Shown here piece by piece: positions 16,541-24,322 of a stretch of DNA of 64,000 bases (its first letter is position 1; every line of letters starts with the position of its first letter). The notes under the pieces are model-generated. The model worked only from the letters and a program-made list of their open reading frames with translations, ran no database searches and was not told where the DNA came from. A program made the translations under genes and the position numbers. The stretch is from Sandaracinaceae bacterium (GTDB lineage: Bacteria > Myxococcota_A > Polyangia > Polyangiales > Sandaracinaceae), in the NCBI GenBank assembly GCA_020633195.1, contig JACKEC010000018.1, forward strand, positions 372,001 to 436,000. The letters are read 5' to 3'.

Positions 16541-16608
16541 AGCCGTGAGCGCGAGTCGAACGCGCCTTCGCCGGGTTGCAGCCGACGTCGTTCCCAGAAC
16601 CTCACGGC
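16541..16608 (-). tRNA. tRNA-Cys(GCA)
   Basis: Acceptor GCCGTGA/TCACGGC, anticodon loop CTGCAAC on stem GTCGG/CCGGC, T arm GCGCG-TTCGACT-CGCGC and U73, the cysteine identity discriminator. Only 68 bases because the D arm is shortened; position 8 is G. Confidence 0.86.
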
Positions 16609-16613
16609 AACAG

Positions 16614-16685
16614 AGCGGACGGCGGGAGTCGAACCCGCTACTCCGGGGTGGAAGCCCGGCACCTCACCGTTTCGGCATCATCCGC
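16614..16685 (-). tRNA. tRNA-Gly(TCC)
   Basis: Acceptor GCGGATG/CGTCCGC, anticodon loop CTTCCAC on stem CCGGG/CCCGG, T arm GCGGG-TTCGACT-CCCGC and U73 as expected for glycine. Position 8 is A. Confidence 0.88.
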
Positions 16686-16701
16686 GTCGAGATCAGGAGA
16701 G

Positions 16702-16770
16702 TGGAAAGCAGGAGAGTCGAACTCCTCACGCCGTCCGTGCAAAAGACAGCTCCGCCCCGGCGGGCTCCCC
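16702..16770 (-). tRNA. tRNA-Ala(TGC)
   Basis: Acceptor GGGGAGC/GCTTTCC with two G-U pairs, anticodon loop TTTGCAC on stem TGTCT/GGACG, T arm AGGAG-TTCGACT-CTCCT, A73. The G3-U70 pair needed for alanylation is present. Shortened D arm, C8. Confidence 0.83.
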
Positions 16771-16791
16771 GAGAGAACACGTGCAGATCCA

Positions 16792-16863
16792 TGGAACCGC
16801 CAGGAGTCGAACCTGGACGCGCCGCATATCAGACGGCGCAGCCCCTCCGAGGACTCCGGTTCC
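16792..16863 (-). tRNA. tRNA-Ile(GAT)
   Basis: Acceptor GGAACCG/CGGTTCC, anticodon loop CTGATAT on stem GCCGT/GCGGC, T arm CCAGG-TTCGACT-CCTGG, A73. Position 8 is G. Confidence 0.87.
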
Positions 16864-16867
16864 GTAG

Positions 16868-16940
16868 GGTGATCGGCGGGACTCGAACCCGCTTCGTCCG
16901 GGTCACAGCCGGACCTCTCGTCCCTTCGAGCTCGACCACC
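16868..16940 (-). tRNA. tRNA-His(GTG)
   Basis: Acceptor GTGGTCG/CGATCAC with encoded G-1 opposite C73, the histidine identity pair. Anticodon loop CTGTGAC on stem TCCGG/CCGGA, T arm GCGGG-TTCGAGT-CCCGC. Position 8 is A. The retained identity pair suggests selection for charging. Confidence 0.92.
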
Positions 16941-16969
16941 ATGAGCTTCGAGCCAGGAGCTACGAACCA

Positions 16970-17052
16970 TGGACGGCGATGGAATCGAACCACCCAGCCA
17001 GAGGCAGCCGGGTTACAGCCGGCCCGTCGTCCCAGCGACGTCTTCACCATCC
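16970..17052 (-). tRNA. tRNA-Tyr(GTA)
   Basis: Acceptor GGATGGT/GCCGTCC, anticodon loop CTGTAAC on stem GCCGG/CCGGC, long variable arm (type II, as in bacterial tyrosine tRNAs), T arm GGTGG-TTCGATT-CCATC, A73. Position 8 is G. Confidence 0.88.
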
Positions 17053-17055
17053 GTA

Positions 17056-17128
17056 TGCTCGCGGTTGGAATCGAACCAACCCCCCCGCGTCTTCAGGGCG
17101 GCGCTACCACCAGGTCAGCTTCACGAGC
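17056..17128 (-). tRNA. tRNA-Phe(GAA)
   Basis: Acceptor GCTCGTG/CGCGAGC, normal D arm with GG in the loop, anticodon loop CTGAAGA with a C-C mismatch at 31-39, T arm GTTGG-TTCGATT-CCAAC, A73. Position 8 is A. Confidence 0.86.
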
Positions 17129-17132
17129 AGAG

Positions 17133-17200
17133 CAGGCCGTCGAGGAGTCGAACCCCGCGCGGTCGGTTTTGGAGGCCAACCTGCGCCCAGCGCCCAGCCT
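17133..17200 (-). tRNA. tRNA-Trp(CCA)
   Basis: Acceptor AGGCTGG/ACGGCCT with one mismatch at pair 7, anticodon loop CTCCAAA with a C-A mismatch at 31-39, T arm CGGGG-TTCGACT-CCTCG, G73 as in tryptophan tRNAs. 68 bases, short D arm, G8. Confidence 0.78.
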
Positions 17201-17208
17201 ATCGATCA

Positions 17209-17281
17209 CGGGTCCGGAGGGATTTGCACCCACAGCCTGTCGGTTAACGGCCGACCGCTCTTCTGAATGAGCTTCGGACCC
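17209..17281 (-). tRNA. tRNA-Asn(GTT)
   Basis: Acceptor GGGTCCG/CGGACCC, D stem GCTC/GAGC, anticodon stem GTCGG/CCGAC, loop CCGTTAA, G73. Position 33 is C instead of the near-universal U, and position 8 is A; the T stem has a T-T mismatch. Confidence 0.82.
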
Positions 17282-17457
17282 CAGTCGTGGAGCCCGCTCG
17301 GGCGGGCCCCACATTCACGAAATCCCGATTTGATTTTCAGGGAACCAGGCGCAGATATCCAATTGAACACGCGCAGCGTGCTCAGGAAATCCGGGGAGCG
17401 AGCGGACGTGGCCTCACGGGCCTGGGCCCGGGGGCCCGCCGTCCATTCGACTCCGAG

Positions 17458-17530
17458 GGACGCGAGAGGGGATCGAACCCTCGATCTCCGGGGTAAGAAC
17501 CCGGTGCTGTTCCGCTCTAGCTTTCGCGTC
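17458..17530 (-). tRNA. tRNA-Lys(CTT)
   Basis: Acceptor GACGCGA/TCGCGTC, D stem GCT/AGC, anticodon loop TTCTTAC on stem CCGGG/CCCGG, T arm GAGGG-TTCGATC-CCCTC. The discriminator reads C, unusual for lysine; position 8 is A. A 176-bp gap with hairpins but no tRNA separates it from tRNA-Asn. Confidence 0.86.
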
Positions 17531-17532
17531 GC

Positions 17533-17605
17533 TGGGGCCGGGGGGGCTCGAACCCCCAACCGTCCGGGTAAAAGCCGGCTGCTGCTTCCGTTGAGCTACG
17601 ACCCC
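17533..17605 (-). tRNA. tRNA-Lys(TTT), first gene of the array
   Basis: Acceptor GGGGTCG/CGGCCCC, canonical TAGCTC start of the D arm (U8 present), anticodon loop CTTTTAC, T arm GGGGG-TTCGAGC-CCCCC, A73. It is the most 5' gene; I could not identify a convincing promoter in the 60 bp between it and the terminator at 17667. Confidence 0.93.
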
Positions 17606-17666
17606 GAGGCGGGCTCGAGCTCCGGTTTTCTCCTGTTTCGTTGGGTCATCGGCGAATTTCGATACG

Positions 17667-17697
17667 AAAAAAGCCGCCCGGGAGTCCCTGGGCGGCT
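17667..17697 (-). terminator. Rho-independent terminator of the 58-codon gene
   Basis: On the minus strand AGCCGCCC pairs with GGGCGGCT (with an inner GGGA/TCCC extension) and is followed by six T. It ends the short transcript from 17908 and insulates the tRNA array from it. Confidence 0.9.
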
Positions 17698-17723
17698 TCG
17701 TCGATCCTCGAGTCGGGTGGACT

Positions 17724-17900
17724 CTAGGTGACGGTGCTGCCCCGGCTGGTGCCGCTCGCGCCGAGCTTGCGGCCGCCGCGAATCGAACACGAATGGACCA
17801 TGAAATTCCTCCGCCAAGCGCGCGCCATTCCGCCGACGGAGAGCAGCGTGGCCGCTTCACGAAGGAGGGCGCTTTCGCGCGTCTGGGAGAGAGACATCAT
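17724..17900 (-). CDS. 58-residue small protein with own promoter and terminator
   Basis: Begins with the tandem codons ATGATG at 17900 and ends at TAG 17724-17726. It starts MMSLSQTRESALLREAATLL, a likely amphipathic helix, and continues with a basic, Gly/Ser-rich tail (IRGGRKLGAS then SRGSTVT). There is no signal peptide and no known domain. Support comes from context: a near-consensus sigma-70 promoter 15 bp upstream and a strong terminator 27 bp after the stop. The predicted leader is only about 8 bases with no Shine-Dalgarno, so translation would be nearly leaderless; alternatively the ~240-base transcript is a regulatory RNA. It lies directly upstream of the tRNA array. Confidence 0.6.
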   Translation of the reverse strand: MMSLSQTRESALLREAATLLSVGGMARAWRRNFMVHSCSIRGGRKLGASGTSRGSTVT

Positions 17901-17914
17901 GGCTGACGTGTGAA

Positions 17915-17943
17915 GAGATACGACCTACCGAGCGGCCTGTCAA
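17915..17943 (-). promoter_or_regulatory. Sigma-70 promoter of the 58-codon gene
   Basis: Minus-strand TTGACA (17938-17943), a 17-base spacer, and TATCTC (17915-17920). Start of transcription is expected near 17908. It sits in a locally AT-richer stretch (17905-18000). This is the clearest promoter in the window. Confidence 0.8.
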
Positions 17944-18001
17944 GCAAGTAACTCACTTTTCTCGAAGACAGTTCTCGAGACTCAATACGACATCTTCGAA
18001 A

Positions 18002-19498
18002 TCAGTCTTCCGCCGCGATGCGCGCGAGCGCGAGGAGGCGCCAGTACGGGGGCCTCCGGTGGTGCGCCTGGCGGTAGCCCGCGATGGCGCGCAGCAGGCG
18101 CGCGCGGGTGTCGTGGTAGCGGCCACGGACCCACTGGACGCGCAGCCCCGTGGTCGCGGTCATGCCCTCGGGGATCGGGCCGTGGCTGCCGAAGAGCGTC
18201 GCGATCACGCTGTACGCCTTGATGACGCGCGCGGGCCCGAGCATCCCGAAGTCGTAGTCGACCATCTCGCCAGCGTCGGCGCGCTCGATCAACGCGTCGA
18301 AGATCGCGTTGTCCATGTGGTCCTCGAAGAGCGTCTCGACGTCGCGCCACTCCGCGACCACGCGGAGCTGCGGGTCGTACTCGAGGTCCGAGGGGTTGAG
18401 GGTCTCGAAGGTGTCGACGCCGAGCACGCTCAGCCACCGCGTGAGCCCCTCCCCGCTCATGCTCGAGAGGCCGAGCCAGAGTCGCATGCCCTCGGCCTCG
18501 TACACCGCCGCGGGGACCTCGCTGCAGAACTGCTCGTCGTGCGAGTTCTGGTTCATCCGGAAGTCGTAGGGGATGTGCCCCGCGCGGGCGGCCTCCATCG
18601 CGGCGGTCGCGGCCTCGTGCGGGAGCTGCGGGTTCGCCACGAGGCTCGGGTGGTTGGCGCGGGTGCGCAGCACCATGATCCGCAGCTTCGTGTCGTGGAG
18701 GTAGGTCGCCGCCTCCGAGACCACCACGCCGGTCTCGGGGTGGCTCTCGATCACCCGCGGCGTGCCGTGCTCGTCCACGTGCAGGAGCGCGATGTGCGAG
18801 AAGTTGCCCGGGTAGTCGTTGCCCCGCGCGATGAGCGCGCTCGCCGGCGCGCCCCCGCGCGACACGAGCACGTCCCCGCTGTGGACGCGCACCCCGTGGA
18901 CGACCGTCGACGGCGTCTCCGACGGCTCGTCCGTGCCGCGGATGAGCGGCGGGATCGAGTCCTCCGGGGCCTGCAGGATGAGCTCCTCGAGCGTCGCCCG
19001 GCTGCCGTAGAGGAGCCGATAGACGCGGTCGCGCGTCGGCCGGTCCTCGATGTCCCAGGCCTCGCTGTGGACCTTCACCGCCGCCCGCAGGCGCGTGAGC
19101 CACGGCACCAGCTCGGGGATGCGGTCCGGGCACGCCCCGAAGAGCGGCGCCGCGCCGAACAGCTCCCCCTCGAGCTCGTCGAACGCGGGATCGGCGGGCA
19201 GGCGCGCGGGCTCCCCCTCGATGGCCTCGATCGCGGCGTGCAGCCTCAGCAGCGCCGCGTCGAGCTCGGGCGTCGTCGCCTCGCAGCCCGCCTCGCGGGC
19301 CTCGTCGAAGCGCTGCTCGAGCGACTGCCACAGCGGGTCGGCGCCCCACACGAACGGCTGGCGGTTGGCGGGCGGCACGATCTCGGGCGGCACGTCGGGC
19401 ACCCACAGCGCGCCCACGAGCAGCAGCGACACCGCCGCGAAGATCAGCGCGCGTCGCTTGCGACGCCCCTTGGGCTCGGAGCGTTTCTCGTCGGCCAT
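18002..19498 (-). CDS. YiiX/YebB-like permuted NlpC/P60 (papain-like) peptidase
   Basis: 498 residues. A basic N-terminus and one hydrophobic helix (about 18-34) anchor it in the inner membrane with the body outside. A helical region to ~200 is followed by the YiiX-type fold: SGDVLVSRGG (~208), catalytic-type His in FSHIALLHV (~231), ESHPETGVVV, and Cys in QFCSEV (~323). Cys after His is the circularly permuted order of this family. Members act on amide bonds of peptides or lipids; the substrate here is unknown. A C-terminal helical domain (~370-498) is unassigned. ATG 19498 precedes the charged MADEKRSEPKGRRKRR segment. Confidence 0.82.
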   Translation of the reverse strand: MADEKRSEPKGRRKRRALIFAAVSLLLVGALWVPDVPPEIVPPANRQPFVWGADPLWQSLEQRFDEAREAGCEATTPELDAALLRLHAAIEAIEGEPARLPADPAFDELEGELFGAAPLFGACPDRIPELVPWLTRLRAAVKVHSEAWDIEDRPTRDRVYRLLYGSRATLEELILQAPEDSIPPLIRGTDEPSETPSTVVHGVRVHSGDVLVSRGGAPASALIARGNDYPGNFSHIALLHVDEHGTPRVIESHPETGVVVSEAATYLHDTKLRIMVLRTRANHPSLVANPQLPHEAATAAMEAARAGHIPYDFRMNQNSHDEQFCSEVPAAVYEAEGMRLWLGLSSMSGEGLTRWLSVLGVDTFETLNPSDLEYDPQLRVVAEWRDVETLFEDHMDNAIFDALIERADAGEMVDYDFGMLGPARVIKAYSVIATLFGSHGPIPEGMTATTGLRVQWVRGRYHDTRARLLRAIAGYRQAHHRRPPYWRLLALARIAAED

Positions 19499-19558
19499 CG
19501 ACCGCAGGGTATCCGGCCTCGCGCAGGCCTGGCCATCCTCGCGGCGCGGGTCGCTCCG

Positions 19559-20083
19559 TCAGAAGCGACCGATCGCGCGGAGGCCGCCACCGTCTGGAGA
19601 CATCGACGGCACGACGGCGAACGAGGGGCCATTGGAGTCGAGCGCCATCACCGTGCGCGTCTCCCGGATCGCGAAGCCGAGGACGAGCATCAACAGACCC
19701 GCGGACTGGAGCACGCCGTCGATGACGAGGTAGGGCCCCCACACGTCGGCCGACGATGGCGGCTTCAGGGCGAGCTGCGCCCAGGGCCCGCCGAGCGGGA
19801 TGGCCCCGAGCAGGCGGAAGTCGCCCCACGCGGACTGGCACGAGTCGATGTCGCAGCCCGCGAGGGGGCTGACGAGAAGGGCGTGCACGAGGTAGCTGAC
19901 GCCGAGCATCACGGCGCCGCTGATCGCGAGACCGAGGATCGGGCGGGACTCTTCGTGGGGCTGCGGCGGCGGGGCCGGCGGCGGCGGCGGCGCTACGGCG
20001 ACCCACGGTCCGGGTACCTGAGCGCGCGCCGTCGCCGGCGCGAGCGCGAAGAGCATCGATCCCAAGAGCAGCACGTGTTTCAT
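19559..20083 (-). CDS. Small exported membrane protein
   Basis: 174 residues from ATG 20083, with GGGGGAGG about 7 bases upstream; the in-frame GTG further upstream lacks a signal sequence. It has a cleavable signal peptide (to Ala-Arg-Ala-Gln), a proline-rich stretch, then two or three hydrophobic helices (about 47-70, 95-115 and 120-140). Two Cys lie close together (GCDIDSCQ), possibly a disulfide. No family recognised. It is 60 bp downstream-facing from the YiiX-like gene on the same strand and may be co-transcribed ahead of it. Confidence 0.78.
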   Translation of the reverse strand: MKHVLLLGSMLFALAPATARAQVPGPWVAVAPPPPPAPPPQPHEESRPILGLAISGAVMLGVSYLVHALLVSPLAGCDIDSCQSAWGDFRLLGAIPLGGPWAQLALKPPSSADVWGPYLVIDGVLQSAGLLMLVLGFAIRETRTVMALDSNGPSFAVVPSMSPDGGGLRAIGRF

Positions 20084-20331
20084 CGCGACCTCCCCCGCGA
20101 CGACCGGCGCAAGCGATGTGCCACGATCCACTGCGAAACCCGGTGCGCGCCGCGTCCGACGACGGGTTCGCGGCGCGGCGTGGACGTGCGGCGAGGAGGT
20201 GCGGCTCGGGCTTCGCGGCGAGCGCGTTCAGCCCTTCGCACCGAGTGTGGTGGCGGGGCCCACAGGTGTTGTGGGGTCCCGCGCCACAGGAGCGTCGGTT
20301 CCTCGCGGGCTCGCTCGGAGCTCGGCGTGCC

Positions 20332-20958
20332 TCAGCGCACGTCGGTGACGGTGCCCCGGACGCGGAAGGCGCCGAGCGCTCCGCTCGCGTCGTCGCTCAC
20401 CTCGAGCTCGGCGCGGAGCGTGTCGAGGCGCATCGCGGGGTCGCGATCCCCCGAGGTCGTGTTGCGGTCCTCGCCGACGACGTGCCGCTCGGGCTGCTCG
20501 TAGAGCGTGCAATCGAAGTAGCCGGCGGTGCCGCCGCCGTAGAGGAGCCGACCGCCGCACTCGATGTTGGCCTGGCACCAGAAGGTGCCGTCGTTCCGCG
20601 AGTGGCGACCGACCTCGAAGCTGCACGTCGAGCCGACCGGCACGGACGCCACGCTCGACTCGGTGATGCGCACGGTGACGGTCCGCGGGCTCGTCGGGCC
20701 GGCGCTGGGCGGCGCGGGCATCGGAGGGGTCACGCCGCGCGGGAGCGTGGGGTCGACGGGCGCGATCGGGTCGGGCTCGAGGGCCGGGTCCGGCGCGGTC
20801 ACGACCGGCTCGACGTCCTCGTCGGTCGACTCCCAGCCCAAGAAGACGACCGCCGGCGGGATCAGGCAGAGGCCGACGAGCAGGAGCCCGCCGCAGCCGA
20901 GCGCCACGTAGAGCCACCCACCGTCGCCGCCCCGAGGCGCTAGCTCGCGTTCGCTCAT
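20332..20958 (-). CDS. Single-pass membrane protein with Cys-containing outer domain
   Basis: 208 residues. A transmembrane helix (~16-42) follows a short cytosolic N-terminus, then a Pro/Asp-rich spacer, then a ~120-residue beta-type domain with four Cys (in GSTCSFEV, TFWCQAN, IECGG and YFDCTLY), probably two disulfides. No family recognised. It starts 8 bp after the icmF stop, so it is probably the downstream gene of an icmF transcript. Confidence 0.8.
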   Translation of the reverse strand: MSERELAPRGGDGGWLYVALGCGGLLLVGLCLIPPAVVFLGWESTDEDVEPVVTAPDPALEPDPIAPVDPTLPRGVTPPMPAPPSAGPTSPRTVTVRITESSVASVPVGSTCSFEVGRHSRNDGTFWCQANIECGGRLLYGGGTAGYFDCTLYEQPERHVVGEDRNTTSGDRDPAMRLDTLRAELEVSDDASGALGAFRVRGTVTDVR

Positions 20959-20966
20959 GCCCAGGC

Positions 20967-23900
20967 TCAGAGGTTGCGCCGGTACTGGCCGCCGACCTCG
21001 TAGAGGGCCCTCGTGATCTGACCGAGGCTGCAGTGCTCGGTCGCGTCGAGGAGCGCGGCGAACAAGTTGTCGCCGCGCAGCGCGACCGCCTGCAGGGTCG
21101 CGAGCGCCGCGGGTGCCTCGGCGGCGTGCGCCGCGTGGAAGGCGTTCAGGCGCTCGATGCAGCCGACCTTCTCGTCGCGCGTGGCGCGCGTGATCGCGAT
21201 GTCCCGCGGCGTCGACGCCTCCTGGGCGTGGCGCGGCAGGAAGGTGTTCACGCCGATGATCGGCAGCTCGCCCGAGTGCTTGAGCTGCTCGTACTTGAGC
21301 GAGTCGTCCTGGATCTGACCGCGCTGGTACTGCCGCTCCATCGCCCCGAGGACGCCGCCGCGGTCGGTCAGCCGGTCGAACTCCGCGAGCACCGCCGCCT
21401 CCACCAGGTCCGTGAGCTCCTCGACGACGAAGCTGCCCTGGGTGGCGTTCTCGCAGCCGACGAGGCCGAACTCGCGGTTGATGATCAGCTGGATCGCCAT
21501 CGCGCGGCGCACGGACTCCTCGGTGGGGGTCGTGATCGCCTCGTCGTAGGCGTTGGTGTGGAGGCTCTGCGCGTTGTCGTAGGTCGCCAACAAGGCTTGC
21601 AGCGTCGTGCGGATGTCGTTGAACTCGATCTCCATCGCGTGCAGCGATCGGCCCGACGTCTGGATGTGGTACTTCAGCATCTGGCTGCGCGCGTCGGCGC
21701 CGTACAGCCCCTTCATCGCGACCGCCCAGATCCGCCGCGCGACGCGGCCGATCACGGTGTACTCGGGGTCCATCCCGTTGCTGAAGAAGAAGCTGAGGTT
21801 GGGCGCGAACGCGTTCACGTCCATGCCGCGCGCCCGGTAGTACTCGACGTACGTGAAGCCGTTCGCGAGCGTGTACGCGAGCTGATGGACCGGGTTCGCG
21901 CCCGCCTCGGCGATGTGGTAGCCGCTGATCGAGACGCTGTAGAAGTTCCGGACGCCGCGGTCGGTGAAGAACTGCTGCACGTCGCCCATCGCGCGCAGCG
22001 CGAACTCGGTGCTGAAGATGCACGTGTTCTGGCCCTGGTCCTCCTTGAGGATGTCGGCCTGCACCGTGCCGCGGACCTGCGAGAGCGCCTCGGCCGAGCA
22101 GCGCTCGTACTCGTCGTCCGAGAGGAGTGTGCGCACGGCGGGCCACGTCGAGCCGCGCGTGGCGTCCGGCTGGAGCACCTGCGCCTCGTCGATCGCGAGC
22201 CGGCCCGCGTCCTTCAGGAACCGCCGGCAGCGCTGCCGGATCGCCGTGTTCATGAAGAACGCGAGCACCGTCGGCGCGGGGCCGTTGATCGTCATCGAGA
22301 CGCTGGTCCGCGGGTCGCAGAGGTCGAAGCCGGCGTAGAGCTGCTCGGCCTCCTCGACGGTGAACACGCTGACGCCGCTCTCGCCGATCTTCCCGTAGAT
22401 GTCCGGGCGGTGATCGGGGTCCTGGCCGTAGAGCGTGATCGAGTCGAAGGCGGTCGAGAGCCGCGCCGCGGGCTGACCCTCGGCGAGGTAGTGGAAGCGC
22501 TCGTTGGTCCGCTTCGCCGGGCCCTCGCCCGCGAACATGCGCGTCGGGTCCTCGAACTGCCGCTTGAAGGGGAAGGTGCCCGACGTGTACGGGAACTCGC
22601 CCGGCACGTTCTCGAGGAGCCGCCAGCGCAGCCGGTCGCCCGCGCCGCGGAAGCGCGGCCGGGTGACCTTGGGGACCTTGGTCTCCGAGAGCGACGTGAC
22701 GTAGCTGTCGACGGAGATCTCACGGCCCCGCACCGAGTAGCGGAAGACGTCCTCGCGGTAGGCCGCGTCCCAGCCGTCCCAGTCGGCGAGCAGGCGGCGG
22801 CAGCCCGCGTCGAGCCGCTCGAGCCGCGCGTCGTGCTCCTTGATCAGGTCGAGGAGGCGAGGCTCCGCGCTCGACGCGCCGTAGGGCGCGAACCGCGGGT
22901 GCGCGGGGCCGCCGAGCAAGGCCACGGTGCGCGCGAGCGCGTCGACGTCGTCGGCCGCCGCCGCTTGCGCGTCCGCGAAGGCGCGGTGGTCGCGGCAGGT
23001 CTCGCCGATCTCGCTGAGGTAGCGCTCGCGCCCGGGCGGGATCACGTGCTGGCTCGTGTCGGTCACCCGCACGTCGTCGGCGGGGACCGCGGTGACGCGC
23101 GCGGTGCCGAAGCGCTCGTTCGCCTTCTTCACGAGGTGCGCGTAGAGCGCGTTGACGCCCTTGTCGTTGAAGTGCGCCGCGCTCGTCCCGAAGATCGGCA
23201 ACCGCGCCCGGTCCGTGTCGAACAGCGCGTGGTTGCGCTGGTACTGCTTGCGCACGTCGCGGAGCGCGTCCTCGCTGCCGCGCCGCGTGAACTTGTTGAT
23301 CGCGACGAAGTCCGCGCTGTCGAGCATCTCGATCTTCTCGAGCTGGCTCGGCGCGCCGTACTCGGAGGTCATCACGTAGAGCGTCAGGTCGGCCAGCTCG
23401 GTGATCGACGAGTCGCCCTGCCCGATCCCCGCGGTCTCGACGAAGATCATCCCGAAGCCGTCGGCGCGCAGCGTGGCGATGACGTCCTTGGCGGAGGCGC
23501 TCACCTCCGAGCGCGAGCCGCGCGTCGCGAGCGAGCGCATGTACACGTTGCCGTGCTGGAGGCTGTTGAGCCGGATGCGATCGCCGAGGAGCGCGCCGCC
23601 GGTCTTGCGCTTGGTCGGGTCGATGCAGAGCACCGCCACGCGCTCGGTCGGGAAGTCGCGGCAGAAGCGGCGCACCAGCTCGTCGGTGAGGCTGCTCTTG
23701 CCGGCCCCGCCGGTCCCCGTCAGGCCGATCACCGGGACGGTCGCGTCGACGGCGGGCGCGGGCTCGAGGCCGAGCTCGACGCGGCTGATGCGCCGCGCGA
23801 GGGGGAGCCAGCCGTCGCCTTCGACGGCCGCCTCCACCGGGAAGTCGCAGCCCTCGAGGACCATGTCGATCATGCCCTGCAGGCCCAGGTTGCGGCCGTC

Positions 23901-24275
23901 CTCGGGGCTGAAGATCCTGTCGATGCCGGCGGCGTGGAGCTGCTCGATCTCGCGCGGGACGATGACGCCGCCGCCGCCGCCGAAGATGCGCACGTGCTTG
24001 GCGCCGAGGGCGTCGAGGCGCTCGCGCAGGTACGTGAAGTACTCGACGTGACCGCCCTGGTAGCTCGTGAGCGCGATGCCCTGCGCGTCCTCCTGTACCG
24101 CCGCGAGCGCCACCTCCTCGACGGAGCGGTCGTGGCCGAGGTGGATGACCTCGGCCCCCGACGCCTGGAGGATCCGCCGCATGATGTTGATCGAGGCGTC
24201 GTGGCCATCGAAGAGCGCGGCGGCGGTGACGATGCGGACGGGGTGCTTCAGGCGGTAGCGATCGGCGTCGGCCAT
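20967..24275 (-). CDS. icmF: Fused isobutyryl-CoA mutase (IcmF)
   Basis: 1102 residues from ATG 24275. IcmF interconverts isobutyryl-CoA and n-butyryl-CoA with adenosylcobalamin and carries its own G-protein chaperone. Domain order is visible: N-terminal B12 domain with DGHDASINIMRR (the IcmF form of DxHxxG) and GGGGGVIVP; MeaB-like GTPase with P-loop GTGGAGKSS (~185), ETAGIGQGD (~279) and NKFTRRG; then the TIM-barrel mutase (~520-1100) with YGKIGESGVSV, MTINGPAPTV and LKEDQGQNTCIFSTEF. Length and order fit the family. Function: branched/straight C4 acyl-CoA balance in valine breakdown and fatty-acid starter supply. A longer GTG start at 24293 is possible. Confidence 0.97.
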   Translation of the reverse strand: MADADRYRLKHPVRIVTAAALFDGHDASINIMRRILQASGAEVIHLGHDRSVEEVALAAVQEDAQGIALTSYQGGHVEYFTYLRERLDALGAKHVRIFGGGGGVIVPREIEQLHAAGIDRIFSPEDGRNLGLQGMIDMVLEGCDFPVEAAVEGDGWLPLARRISRVELGLEPAPAVDATVPVIGLTGTGGAGKSSLTDELVRRFCRDFPTERVAVLCIDPTKRKTGGALLGDRIRLNSLQHGNVYMRSLATRGSRSEVSASAKDVIATLRADGFGMIFVETAGIGQGDSSITELADLTLYVMTSEYGAPSQLEKIEMLDSADFVAINKFTRRGSEDALRDVRKQYQRNHALFDTDRARLPIFGTSAAHFNDKGVNALYAHLVKKANERFGTARVTAVPADDVRVTDTSQHVIPPGRERYLSEIGETCRDHRAFADAQAAAADDVDALARTVALLGGPAHPRFAPYGASSAEPRLLDLIKEHDARLERLDAGCRRLLADWDGWDAAYREDVFRYSVRGREISVDSYVTSLSETKVPKVTRPRFRGAGDRLRWRLLENVPGEFPYTSGTFPFKRQFEDPTRMFAGEGPAKRTNERFHYLAEGQPAARLSTAFDSITLYGQDPDHRPDIYGKIGESGVSVFTVEEAEQLYAGFDLCDPRTSVSMTINGPAPTVLAFFMNTAIRQRCRRFLKDAGRLAIDEAQVLQPDATRGSTWPAVRTLLSDDEYERCSAEALSQVRGTVQADILKEDQGQNTCIFSTEFALRAMGDVQQFFTDRGVRNFYSVSISGYHIAEAGANPVHQLAYTLANGFTYVEYYRARGMDVNAFAPNLSFFFSNGMDPEYTVIGRVARRIWAVAMKGLYGADARSQMLKYHIQTSGRSLHAMEIEFNDIRTTLQALLATYDNAQSLHTNAYDEAITTPTEESVRRAMAIQLIINREFGLVGCENATQGSFVVEELTDLVEAAVLAEFDRLTDRGGVLGAMERQYQRGQIQDDSLKYEQLKHSGELPIIGVNTFLPRHAQEASTPRDIAITRATRDEKVGCIERLNAFHAAHAAEAPAALATLQAVALRGDNLFAALLDATEHCSLGQITRALYEVGGQYRRNL

Positions 24276-24322
24276 GCCCCGTCGGTCTAGCACGGCCCCG
24301 GGAACGCCGCGTGAGAGCTTCC

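Noticed and set aside
17282..17457. tRNAs for Asp, Gln or Pro in the gap between tRNA-Asn and tRNA-Lys(CTT)
   Set aside because: Strong hairpins (for example 17288-17313) exist, but no T-loop signature on the minus strand lies between them and the Lys gene.
17770..17860. A 23rd tRNA gene
   Set aside because: A GTTCGATTC T-loop and a GCGGCC-type acceptor pair can be found, but no D arm or U33 anticodon loop fits; the region is inside the 58-codon transcription unit.
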